DNA from: Ruminococcus sp.
GTDB taxonomy: Bacteria > Bacillota > Clostridia > Oscillospirales > Ruminococcaceae
NCBI GenBank assembly: GCA_022641595.1
Contig: JALCDN010000004.1
Span: 1 to 54,974, forward strand
Reading direction: 5' to 3'
Length of the DNA stretch: 54,974 nt
A model generated the notes under the pieces. That model had not been told where the DNA came from, ran no database searches, and worked only from the letters and a program-made list of their open reading frames with translations. Both the position numbers and the translations under genes were made by a program. Shown here one piece after another: positions 19,139-28,257 of the stretch; the stretch's first letter is position 1; the number at the start of each line of letters is the position of its first letter.

Positions 19139-19296
19139 AGGCACCTCTAAAAACTCGTTTGATTAAGGAAAAATCAGATATGTGCGGCAGCTGCAAGGAA
19201 AATTGTTTAAGGAGTGCTAATTGCACTCCAAAACGACTTGACAAAGCAGATGCCGTGCATAGCTTTTTTTCTCAAAAGGAGTTTTTAGAGGTGCCC
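19139..19296 (+). repeat. Dispersed palindromic element, copy F
   Basis: ggcacctctaaaaactcgtttgattaaggaaaaatcagatatgtgcggcagctgc ... ctcaaaaggagtttttagaggtgccc. Confidence 0.9.
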
Positions 19297-19419
19297 ATTA
19301 CTTTAGAGGTACCCTTTACATACTTATTTTAAATGTGGTGTATATAAATACAAGAAGTTTTGGCAATAGTAAATTTGGAAAAAATAGAGTAACAACCGAT
19401 TGGTAGAGCTTTTTAGAAT

Positions 19420-20340
19420 TTACTCGGTAAAATTGCAATTATCGTGAGGCCCGATGATAAAAGAAACAGCTTTATTATCATTGGAAATAATATTGACCTG
19501 ATTGCTGCCGCCGTATTCGCCATCGAGAGTCCATGTGATAGGGGTGTCGCTCAGAGAAGTAAATTTAATGTGGCTTGTCCTGAAGCATTTAATGTAATCC
19601 TTGTCGAGGTCTTGAGTGATGTTAAGGAGGGAGTGAAGAATTTGTTGCAGCTGCATAACGTTGGCAGGTTTTTTGATAATTGTGACTTCAAAAAGACCGT
19701 CATCGAGAAGAAAGTCACTGAGAGACAGAAGTCCCGCAACAGAAGAAGAATTTGTTACCATACCGTATATGAAGTCGTCCTCGATTATATTTTCGTCGTA
19801 TTCAATACGCATGCGGTTGGCCTTGATGCTTGTAAGTTGGAACATACTGCTGAATATGTAAGCGGCATGACCAAATAGGTTTTTGATTTGCTGAGAAGTT
19901 TCGTAGGTGACGTTTGTAAAGGCGCCGAAAGCTACAATATAGGTAAAAAAGCCATCGTTGAACCGACCGACATCGCATGGTGTAGGTGAGCCGTCGATTA
20001 TCCATTGGACAGCATTTGTAATACCTTTAGGTATGCCAAGACCTTTAGAGAAATCGTTAGTAGAGCCTGCCGGAATGTAGCCGATAGGGATATGATTTGA
20101 TGCATTCATAATACCCTCAATGCATTCACTGAGAGTGCCGTCTCCTCCTGCGCATACAATGAGGTCGAATCCGTTTTCGCAAGCATACGTTGAAGCATTA
20201 ACAGCGTCACGTTTTTCCTGAGTTGGGTGAGCAGTAACTTCGTAGTCAGCTTTGGTGAACATATCGAATATATCGCATAAGCTGTCACCGATGACAGCTT
20301 TTCCTGCTTGTGGGTTAAAAATAAAGTACAGTTTTTTCAT
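19420..20340 (-). CDS. Diacylglycerol/lipid kinase family protein (YegS/DgkB-like)
   Basis: FIFNPQAGK, VCAGGDGTLSECIEGIM, PAGSTNDFSKGLGIP. Confidence 0.93.
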   Translation of the reverse strand: MKKLYFIFNPQAGKAVIGDSLCDIFDMFTKADYEVTAHPTQEKRDAVNASTYACENGFDLIVCAGGDGTLSECIEGIMNASNHIPIGYIPAGSTNDFSKGLGIPKGITNAVQWIIDGSPTPCDVGRFNDGFFTYIVAFGAFTNVTYETSQQIKNLFGHAAYIFSSMFQLTSIKANRMRIEYDENIIEDDFIYGMVTNSSSVAGLLSLSDFLLDDGLFEVTIIKKPANVMQLQQILHSLLNITQDLDKDYIKCFRTSHIKFTSLSDTPITWTLDGEYGGSNQVNIISNDNKAVSFIIGPHDNCNFTE

Positions 20341-20646
20341 TATATTTTATTCAAAGCAAAGTCTGAATTTCTTATATATTGATGTGCCAACTAAGTTTTT
20401 AATTTTTCTGTTTGCCTAAAAGCCAAAATCTGTCGTCAGAAAAACTTGCAATATACCAGTATTACTGTGCTTTTCTTTCTAAGCTTTTGACTTTTATTCT
20501 GCACATAAAATATTCACAGGTTAGCTACCACATCAATAATCTGTCAGTGTGTTGTAAATTTTGGTAAGAAAACGGACTTTAATCTGAATTACTCCTCTCT
20601 ATAAAAATGCAAACAGGGTATTTCTAAAAGACTTTCTTCAACATAT

Positions 20647-20804
20647 GAGTACCTCTAAAAACTCGTTTGATTAAGGAAAAATCAGACAGGTGTGGCAGCT
20701 GCAAGGAAATCTTCCGAAAGAGTGCTGTCGCACTATGAGGGAGGTTGACACAGTAGATGCCGTGTATAGCTGTTTTTTCTCAAAAGGAGTTTTTAGAGGT
20801 GCCC
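20647..20804 (+). repeat. Dispersed palindromic element, copy G (extra right terminus at 20821-20838)
   Basis: gagtacctctaaaaactcgtttgattaaggaaaaatcaga ... gtgctgtcgcac ... ctcaaaaggagtttttagaggtgccc. Confidence 0.9.
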
Positions 20805-20848
20805 ATATATATTACAGAAAAGGTTTTTAGAGACACCCTAACCTCAAA

Positions 20849-20876
20849 GTTCACTGCACGTTAATGTGCAATGAAC
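20849..20876 (-). terminator. Probable terminator hairpin downstream of metK
   Basis: GTTCACTGCAC gttaat GTGCAATGAAC inverted repeat. Confidence 0.5.
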
Positions 20877-20900
20877 ATTGATGTCAGAAATGTGCAGTAG

Positions 20901-22088
20901 TTATTTTGCAAGAGCAGTCTTGATTTCTGAAATTTTGTCAGTTTTTTCCCAGGCGACATTCAGGTCTTCACGGCCCATATGACCGTATGCGGCGAGTTGT
21001 CTGTACTGAGGTTTTCTGAGGTTGAGCATTTTTATAATTGAAGAAGGGCGAAGGTCGAAAACTTTTTCTACAGCTTTTTCGAGAGCGTCCTCAGAGACTT
21101 TTCCCGTACCGAAAGTATCTACAAGTATAGAAACCGGCTTAGCGACGCCTATAGCGTAAGCGAGCTGAACTTCGCATTTGTCGGCGAGGTCAGCGGCAAC
21201 AATATTCTTAGCAATATAGCGTGCAGCGTAAGCAGCAGAGCGGTCAACCTTAGTTGGGTCTTTACCGCTGAAAGCACCACCGCCGTGGCGAGAGTATCCG
21301 CCATATGTATCGACGATAATTTTTCTGCCGGTAAGACCGCTGTCGCCCTGAGGACCGCCAATAACAAAACGACCGGTAGGATTGATATAAATTTTTGTAT
21401 TGCTGTCCATAAGATTCTGAGGGATAACAGGCTTTATGACAAATTCAGTGATATCCTCTCTGATTCTTTCGAGAGTAACCTCAGGAGCGTGCTGAGATGA
21501 TATAACGACTGTATCGACACGAACAGGCTTACCGTCGTCATATTCGATAGTGACCTGAGATTTACCATCTGGTCTTAAGTAGCGAAGAGTGCCGTTTTTG
21601 CGGACTTCTGTGAGCTTCATTGATAGCTTGTGTGCGAGTGAAATAGGCATAGGCATAAGCTCAGGAGTTTCTTTGCAGGCAAAACCGAACATAATACCCT
21701 GATCGCCTGCACCTGTAGAAGCATCATCAGTATGCTGAGTGTTATCTCTGTATTCGAGAGCCTCATCAACACCCATAGCGATATCGCTTGATTGTTCGTC
21801 AATAGATGTCATAACAGCACAAGTGTGACCGTCGAAGCCGAATTTAGCTCTGTCGTAACCGATGTCGACTACAACCTGACGAACAATGCTTGGGATATCG
21901 ACTTTAGCTTTTGTAGAAATTTCGCCCATACACAGTACAAGACCTGTAGTGCAAGCAGTTTCGCAGGCAACACGTGCGAATTTGTCCTGTTCAAGGATAG
22001 CGTCGAGAACGGCATCTGAAATCTGGTCGCAGATTTTATCGGGATGACCTTCTGTAACTGATTCTGAAGTGAATAAATTTTTAGACAT
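20901..22088 (-). CDS. metK: S-adenosylmethionine synthetase
   Basis: [37 protein letters not shown]; start at 22088 after ggagg. Confidence 0.98.
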   Translation of the reverse strand: MSKNLFTSESVTEGHPDKICDQISDAVLDAILEQDKFARVACETACTTGLVLCMGEISTKAKVDIPSIVRQVVVDIGYDRAKFGFDGHTCAVMTSIDEQSSDIAMGVDEALEYRDNTQHTDDASTGAGDQGIMFGFACKETPELMPMPISLAHKLSMKLTEVRKNGTLRYLRPDGKSQVTIEYDDGKPVRVDTVVISSQHAPEVTLERIREDITEFVIKPVIPQNLMDSNTKIYINPTGRFVIGGPQGDSGLTGRKIIVDTYGGYSRHGGGAFSGKDPTKVDRSAAYAARYIAKNIVAADLADKCEVQLAYAIGVAKPVSILVDTFGTGKVSEDALEKAVEKVFDLRPSSIIKMLNLRKPQYRQLAAYGHMGREDLNVAWEKTDKISEIKTALAK

Positions 22089-22296
22089 TTTTAACCTCCA
22101 CAATTTTAAAATCAGAGGGAACTTCAAAAAAACTGACTAAGGTAACTTTATCAATAGGCTGCAGCGATAAAAGTCGTGTATAGATTTGTCGGAAATATAC
22201 AAAGTAAGCAGTTTGCTGCTATAAGCATAAAAGTCAGATTTTAAGATATGTTCCAAAGTGAATAAGCAGTTATAATTGCCTTAGAAAGTTTGCAAA

Positions 22297-22530
22297 TAAA
22301 AAAGCGTCTTAAAATCCATAAGACGCAATGATTTTATAAAAATCCTCATCTGCCGGATAAACCGCAGGAATTAGCACCTTTCCTAAGGATACACATTAGT
22401 TGTAAAAACGTTATTTACAGTTACTGCCGATTGGCATCTGAAGTAAATAATGAATTTAAAGCAACATAAGGTGTAAACAGTCAGGTTGCCGGGCTTCACA
22501 GGACCTGTTCCTCCACCACTCTTGATAAGG
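22297..22530 (-). ncRNA. SAM-I (S-box) riboswitch plus terminator upstream of metK
   Basis: Reverse complement: cttatcaagagtggtggaggaacaggtcctgtgaagcccggcaacc ... ggtgctaattcctgcgg; terminator GCGTCTTA tggattt TAAGACGC TTTTTT. Confidence 0.93.
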
Positions 22531-22545
22531 TCAATTATTACACTT

Positions 22546-22574
22546 ATTATACACTAATACTTGAAATTTGTCAA
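22546..22574 (-). promoter_or_regulatory. Promoter of the SAM riboswitch-metK transcript
   Basis: Reverse complement TTGACA - 17 bp - TATAAT. Confidence 0.88.
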
Positions 22575-22607
22575 TAGAGGAAATAAGGTGACCTCTAAAA
22601 ATTAAGA

Positions 22608-23810
22608 TTATTCAACAGGCATTTTGGAAATCATGCCGAGAACATACTGCTGAATTATAACAGCATCCTGAGCATTTATGCCATTTAAATTGCCCTGAAC
22701 ATCGGCATTTTTTGAGCCTTGTGCAGCCAAAGGAAATTGAGATTGGCTTACGAGAAAGCGTCTCAGAGAAACAACATCAGAAATATCAACAGTAGCGTCG
22801 CAATTAACATCGCCGTAAACAGTTTGCTGTGAAGTAGTTGTTTCCGTAGTAGTTGTGACAGTAGCAGATGTAGTTGCGGAAGTCGTCGGCTCGGTTGAAT
22901 CTATGCTGACAGGAGCCATAGACGGTTTAACATCATTCCACCAACCCCAAGGATCTTGTCTGTATGATGATGCTTTTTCATCGTTAGTCCAAGTAAATAC
23001 ATTGTCATAGAGATGACCGTTATCATAATACCAATGAGCAAGTGCAATAATTTCGTCAGGATAGTTCTTGTAATATCCATCATTTTCGCCTGTATACGTT
23101 GCCCAACCGGTATTGAAGCCCTTAAGAGCTGCTCTGACAACCTGATAACCTGATAAGTTGTAATCATTTATAGCAAGATTTACAAAATGTAGAATTTTTC
23201 TTATGCCCATATGATTGGAAATAATACAGTCATAAAAATTTGATTCATTGAAAGTATACTGGAACATTTCGGGAACGTCTTCTTCCTTCATGAAGGTCGG
23301 GTTGCATCCGGCAAAAGCTGTGACAGCAGTTTGAATCGGTCCATAGGCATCAGCCGAATCAACACCAAATCCGCTTTGATATGCAGTTTCGAGGTCTCCG
23401 CCATCACCATTGCCGCCAAGTGTAGACTCACGGGTTGCAAGTCCGATAAACAAAGCATAAACTTTTTCACGGTCAGTCTGACCAAGACGGACTTTAAGTA
23501 AATCCCAATGCTCGTCGATTTCTTTATACAGGCTGTATTTTACCTGCTGAACAGTCATAGCGTGATTGATGGCACGAATTTCGGCAGTTGAACCATTTGC
23601 AGGGGTATTGCGTTCACCGTAGTTAAAAGGGTTACCGACGCCGTCATTCTGAACATTCCGGCTTGTGTCGTGAGCAGCAGAATCGCTTGCTGAAGCAGTA
23701 ATTGAATAATTTTGATGCAAGCACATTGATTGCTGACCAGCTATTGCAAATGTCATAAGTGATGCAGATATAATAGCAATTGACTTTTTTAGCTTAGCAC
23801 TTTTTCTCAT
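22608..23810 (-). CDS. Secreted lysozyme/transglycosylase-like protein with Thr-rich linker and C-terminal type I dockerin
   Basis: Signal peptide; GLATRESTLGG, DAYGPIQTAVTAFAG, RAALKGFNTGWATYTG; TTSATTSATVTTTTETTT linker; YGDVNCDATVDISDVVSLRRFL dockerin repeat. Confidence 0.75.
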   Translation of the reverse strand: MRKSAKLKKSIAIISASLMTFAIAGQQSMCLHQNYSITASASDSAAHDTSRNVQNDGVGNPFNYGERNTPANGSTAEIRAINHAMTVQQVKYSLYKEIDEHWDLLKVRLGQTDREKVYALFIGLATRESTLGGNGDGGDLETAYQSGFGVDSADAYGPIQTAVTAFAGCNPTFMKEEDVPEMFQYTFNESNFYDCIISNHMGIRKILHFVNLAINDYNLSGYQVVRAALKGFNTGWATYTGENDGYYKNYPDEIIALAHWYYDNGHLYDNVFTWTNDEKASSYRQDPWGWWNDVKPSMAPVSIDSTEPTTSATTSATVTTTTETTTSQQTVYGDVNCDATVDISDVVSLRRFLVSQSQFPLAAQGSKNADVQGNLNGINAQDAVIIQQYVLGMISKMPVE

Positions 23811-24081
23811 AATTTAAATCCCTCTCAAAATTTAATTAAAAATTGCTTTAAAAATGCTTATCGGCAGTTACCGATTGCAAATCCTACATATATTTTACTA
23901 CATTTTCAAAAGTAAGTCAACGATTTTTTATACGCATTATATAATTCAGTTATTTTATTTAAAAATTTCGCTTAAGGCAATTTGTAACTAATGTTTTATA
24001 TTTTGGAATAAATGTTGACTTTTAGTGAGGATTGTTGTATAATAACAGAGTATAAAGTGATGTGAAGGGAGCTGAAAAACT

Positions 24082-26346
24082 ATGAAAAAAAGATATAATA
24101 TTGGTCTTGTTGTGGCAAATATAACTGACCCATTCAGTAACGCTGTTGCAAAAGGTGCAATGGCTGCCGCTGAAAACCTGGATATTAATTTAACAATATT
24201 TCCTGCCAAATATGTCGACTACACCTGCTCCTCCACTGACGGAACGTACGAGTACCAATATAATGCCTTACTATCACACGCAGCTACCGGCGGATTTGAT
24301 TACGTAATAGTTGCAATAGGTACGGTTGCTTATCTGAGTGATAACAAAAGAAAAAAAGAAATTCTTGATATTTTTCATAATACTCCTATTCTTAGTGTTT
24401 CAGCCAATATAGACGGATATGACTATGTACAGTATGACAACACATCAGGTATCACCCAAGCTGTAAACTACCTTGCAAAATCTGGTAGAAAACACATATG
24501 TATGATGATTGGCGACCTCACAAATAATGAATGCCTGCAAAGATTTGAAGCTTATCGCAAAGCTATTGCCAACAACGGTCTTGAATACCACGATACATAT
24601 GTAATGTCAAGTGACATTTCAGAGGACTGTGAAAACGAAGTTGCTTTGCTCATAAAAAATAATGCTGAATTAGACGCTGTATTATGCGTAAATGATATGG
24701 TTGCAACTACAGTTTGCAAAATGATTAAGAAAACTCACAGAAAAGTAGGACAAGATGTTGCTGTTGTGGGATTCGACGACCTTCCGTTTGCAACAAAGCT
24801 TGACCCTCCATTAGCATCAGTACGTGCCGATGCAGCAAACCTTGGATATCGCTCAGTCGAAAAAGCCGTTAATTTTCTCGACGGTGTAAAGGACGATGAG
24901 CATCTTCTCGGTACTATGTTCATTCCAAGAGCATCTTGTGTTGCAGACAGTACAAACGATATTGATATGTACGAAATGTTCAGCGGCAATTGCGAGGAAA
25001 TATCTGAAAATATTATGGCTTATATCTCAGTCGGCAAAGAAAAATCAGACAACTATTATGTAATTAAAAATTTCTGCATTTACATTGTTTCACTTATAAA
25101 AAGCAGAATAGCCAACGGAAACGCAAATGAAGCTGATATAAAATATATAAGCAGCCTTTTCGAGAACTTTTTCGACGAATACATAAACTATGACGAAACT
25201 TTACTGAAAATAATGGATATTCTTGACCTATTTAATGTATGGATAACACAAAAATGTAAAAGTGACAGCAAAACAAAAGCGGCTGACAGCTTCAGAAAAA
25301 CTGCGTACAAAAAAGTAATCGGCGGACTTATTTCAAACCTTAATTCGGAAAAAAATAAAATATTCGACCAGAATCATAACTTCAACCTCGTTGTAAGAGA
25401 AACCCTTATGTTCAGCGAAAACCTTAACGAAATCTATGCAAACATACTTGCCAAGCTTTATTGCCTGAATATAAAACGAAGCTATCTTTATTTGCTTGAT
25501 GAACCAACAGTGTATCAGTCAGGTACATTTTTTCCAATGAACGTTCAGTGGAATTTCAAGTCATATCAATGTGAAAAAAATACATACTCTATCACCAATA
25601 GTCAACAGCGTATCAGTGCTGATAAGCTGTACGCCAATGAATATATTCCAAGTGATGAACGTCACACATTTGTCGTTGCTGACCTTTATTCAAGAGAATA
25701 TCAGTATGGCATACTTTTGTGCGAACCGGAATCAGATCAGTTCTTTGCAAATCTCGAATTTACTGTTTATCAGATGAGCACAGCTGTGAAAATAAGCGAA
25801 TTTCTTTATAAGCAGGAATCAATGTTCAATGAGCTGCATAAAAATAACCTCGCATTTGAAAAAATGTCAAAGGTTGATGAGCTTACAGGAATCTATAACC
25901 GACGAGGCTTTTATGCTGCCGCAAATAACCTTATTATGAATCCTGAAAATATCGGAAAATTTTTCATAGTATGCTATGCAGATATGGATAATCTGAAAAT
26001 GGTAAACGACAGCTATGGTCACATTGAAGGCGATTTTTCACTCAAAGCACTTGCTGATTGCCTCGTAAAGGTTTTCGGACAAAATGGCGTCGTCGGTCGA
26101 ATGGGTGGAGATGAATTTGCTGCAATTATAAGAAGTGACCTTGCGGAAAGTAAAGATAAAATTTCTCAATCTAAAGAACATTTAATTACTGAACTGAACA
26201 AATCCGCCTGCAAACCATATAAGATTAATATGTCAATGGGAATTTATGAATGCTTATGTGATAATTCATACAGCTTGAAAGACGCTATCGATAAAGCGGA
26301 CGACATACTCTATACAATTAAAGCCAAAAGAAAAAAAGAAATCTAA
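24082..26346 (+). CDS. LacI-type ligand-binding domain fused to GGDEF diguanylate cyclase
   Basis: YNIGLVVANITDPFSNAVAKGAMAAAEN ... VGFDDLPFATKLDPPLASVRAD (LacI/PBP1 fold); VDELTGIYNRRGFY ... GRMGGDEFAAI; no HTH. Confidence 0.88.
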   Translation: MKKRYNIGLVVANITDPFSNAVAKGAMAAAENLDINLTIFPAKYVDYTCSSTDGTYEYQYNALLSHAATGGFDYVIVAIGTVAYLSDNKRKKEILDIFHNTPILSVSANIDGYDYVQYDNTSGITQAVNYLAKSGRKHICMMIGDLTNNECLQRFEAYRKAIANNGLEYHDTYVMSSDISEDCENEVALLIKNNAELDAVLCVNDMVATTVCKMIKKTHRKVGQDVAVVGFDDLPFATKLDPPLASVRADAANLGYRSVEKAVNFLDGVKDDEHLLGTMFIPRASCVADSTNDIDMYEMFSGNCEEISENIMAYISVGKEKSDNYYVIKNFCIYIVSLIKSRIANGNANEADIKYISSLFENFFDEYINYDETLLKIMDILDLFNVWITQKCKSDSKTKAADSFRKTAYKKVIGGLISNLNSEKNKIFDQNHNFNLVVRETLMFSENLNEIYANILAKLYCLNIKRSYLYLLDEPTVYQSGTFFPMNVQWNFKSYQCEKNTYSITNSQQRISADKLYANEYIPSDERHTFVVADLYSREYQYGILLCEPESDQFFANLEFTVYQMSTAVKISEFLYKQESMFNELHKNNLAFEKMSKVDELTGIYNRRGFYAAANNLIMNPENIGKFFIVCYADMDNLKMVNDSYGHIEGDFSLKALADCLVKVFGQNGVVGRMGGDEFAAIIRSDLAESKDKISQSKEHLITELNKSACKPYKINMSMGIYECLCDNSYSLKDAIDKADDILYTIKAKRKKEI

Positions 26347-26385
26347 CAGAGCTAATGTATTACATTGACTCTGCTATTTTACTAT

Positions 26386-26426
26386 AGGGCATCTCTAAAA
26401 ACACATTTTAAAGGAGAACTTTTGAA
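26386..26426 (+). repeat. Remnant of dispersed element overlapping RBS of ABC ATPase gene
   Basis: gggcatctctaaaaacacattttaaaggagaacttttgaa resembles both termini joined. Confidence 0.5.
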
Positions 26427-27449
26427 ATGCAGAATTTAATAGAAATAAAAGAAGTGAGTAAAGAATTTAAAATACTTAACAGAAGAGAAGGTCTTATCGG
26501 AAGCGTAAAAGACCTCTTTTCACGAAATTATAAAATCGTCAAAGCCGTTGATAATATTTCAATTAGTATCGCACCGGGAGAAATTGTCGGATATCTTGGA
26601 CCTAACGGTGCAGGAAAATCAACAACAATCAAAATGATGACAGGTGTTCTTGAACCTACAAGCGGAGAAATTCTCGTAAACGGCAACGTACCTTACAAAA
26701 ACCGAAGCAAAAATGCTCAGGAAATCGGAGTAGTGTTTGGACAGCGTTCACAATTGTGGTGGTCATTACCTTTAATTGAATCATTTCGGCTGCTAAAGGA
26801 CATCTACCAAATTGATGATTCAGAATATGAAAATGTTATTAAGCTATATAAATCACTTGTCGACATTGAACCTCTTTTGCATAAGCCAGTGCGTCAGATG
26901 TCACTCGGTCAAAGAACACTGAGTGATATTCTTGCGGCATTTCTGCACAACCCTAAAATAGTATTTCTTGACGAACCAACTATCGGACTTGACGTCTCTA
27001 TGAAAAATAAAATTCGTATTCTTATACAGGCACTTAACCACGAAAAAAATACAACCGTAATTCTTACCACCCACGATATGGGTGATGTAGACGCCCTATG
27101 TAAGAGAATAGTAATTATTGACAAAGGCAAAATGCTATATGACAACGATATCGAACATCTGAAAGGATTCTTTGGTTCATATAGAACACTAAAGCTCAGA
27201 TTGGGCGAAAATGAAACACAACAGACAGATGTTAATCTTGAAAATGCTCTCGCAAAGCATTTTACAGAGTATGAAGCAATCTCTGTTTCTTCAGATGATG
27301 AATGGACAAGCATACTTATTAATGAAGAAAAAATAAAGCTTATGGACGTAATGAAAGCTGTTCAGGATAATTATTTTATCCGTGATATGAAGCTTGAGGA
27401 AATTTCAACAGAAGAAGTTATAAGAAAAATTTATGAGGAGGGTGTGTAA
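26427..27449 (+). CDS. ABC transporter ATP-binding protein (ABC-2 exporter)
   Basis: GYLGPNGAGKSTTIKMMTGVLEP; MSLGQRTLSDILAAFLHNPKIVFLDEPTIGLD. Confidence 0.95.
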   Translation: MQNLIEIKEVSKEFKILNRREGLIGSVKDLFSRNYKIVKAVDNISISIAPGEIVGYLGPNGAGKSTTIKMMTGVLEPTSGEILVNGNVPYKNRSKNAQEIGVVFGQRSQLWWSLPLIESFRLLKDIYQIDDSEYENVIKLYKSLVDIEPLLHKPVRQMSLGQRTLSDILAAFLHNPKIVFLDEPTIGLDVSMKNKIRILIQALNHEKNTTVILTTHDMGDVDALCKRIVIIDKGKMLYDNDIEHLKGFFGSYRTLKLRLGENETQQTDVNLENALAKHFTEYEAISVSSDDEWTSILINEEKIKLMDVMKAVQDNYFIRDMKLEEISTEEVIRKIYEEGV

Positions 27450-28252
27450 TGAAGCTAAAAAAATATTTTGCACTTACACGCTGCGGAATCCTTGAATCAT
27501 TGCAGTTTCGTGCCTCTTTGCTTGTAATGTTTGCGGGTAATCTTGTTTACCTGACTGTTGTTTATTTCTTATGGAAATCTATCTATGCCTCGTCAGGAAC
27601 AAATTCTGTAAACGGTATGACATTTCATGACACACTGATTTATCTTGTATTGGCTACAGCATTGTTTAATTTTATGGAAATGTACGCTGTATGGGAAATA
27701 GGACGTAATATACAAACCGGTAAAATTGTACTGGACTTATTAAAACCAATAAAATACCGAAGTTACCTTTTCTGGTCATATTCCGGTTCATTTGTGGTAA
27801 ATTTTTTCACAACATTTCTGCCTACATTTATTACAGTATGTATTGTAACTAACAGTGCAGTTCCACTTGGAATAAACCTTTTGTATTTTGCATTATCCAT
27901 TGTTCCGGCAGTTATAATAAATTACAGCATAGATTTTATAGTCGGAACTATATGCCTATATACAGAATCTATTTGGGGAATAAACATAATGAAACAGGTA
28001 ATAGTAATGCTTTTTTCCGGAGCAACTATACCAATAGCATTTTTCCCAAAAACACTAAAAAACATTGTAAACTACCTTCCATTTACTTCAATTTACAATA
28101 CCCCACTAAGCATTTTGCTTAACGGCAATCCACAGAACGCAAATATCTTGACAATGCTTGGCATACAGGTGATATGGTGTATAGCATTGTTGATTGTAAG
28201 CAGCGTTTTCTGGAAAATTTCTTTGCGACAGATAACTGTGAATGGAGGTTGA
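27449..28252 (+). CDS. ABC-2 type permease
   Basis: Six-TM protein, start overlaps ATPase stop. Confidence 0.85.
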   Translation: MKLKKYFALTRCGILESLQFRASLLVMFAGNLVYLTVVYFLWKSIYASSGTNSVNGMTFHDTLIYLVLATALFNFMEMYAVWEIGRNIQTGKIVLDLLKPIKYRSYLFWSYSGSFVVNFFTTFLPTFITVCIVTNSAVPLGINLLYFALSIVPAVIINYSIDFIVGTICLYTESIWGINIMKQVIVMLFSGATIPIAFFPKTLKNIVNYLPFTSIYNTPLSILLNGNPQNANILTMLGIQVIWCIALLIVSSVFWKISLRQITVNGG

Positions 28253-28257
28253 GCATT

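Noticed and set aside
19444-19878. 144-aa + strand ORF opposite the lipid kinase
   Set aside because: Antisense shadow of a well-supported minus-strand CDS
11287-20804. CRISPR-like interpretation of the dispersed ~155-bp repeats
   Set aside because: Spacing is kilobases, copies are divergent with terminal inverted repeats; no cas genes
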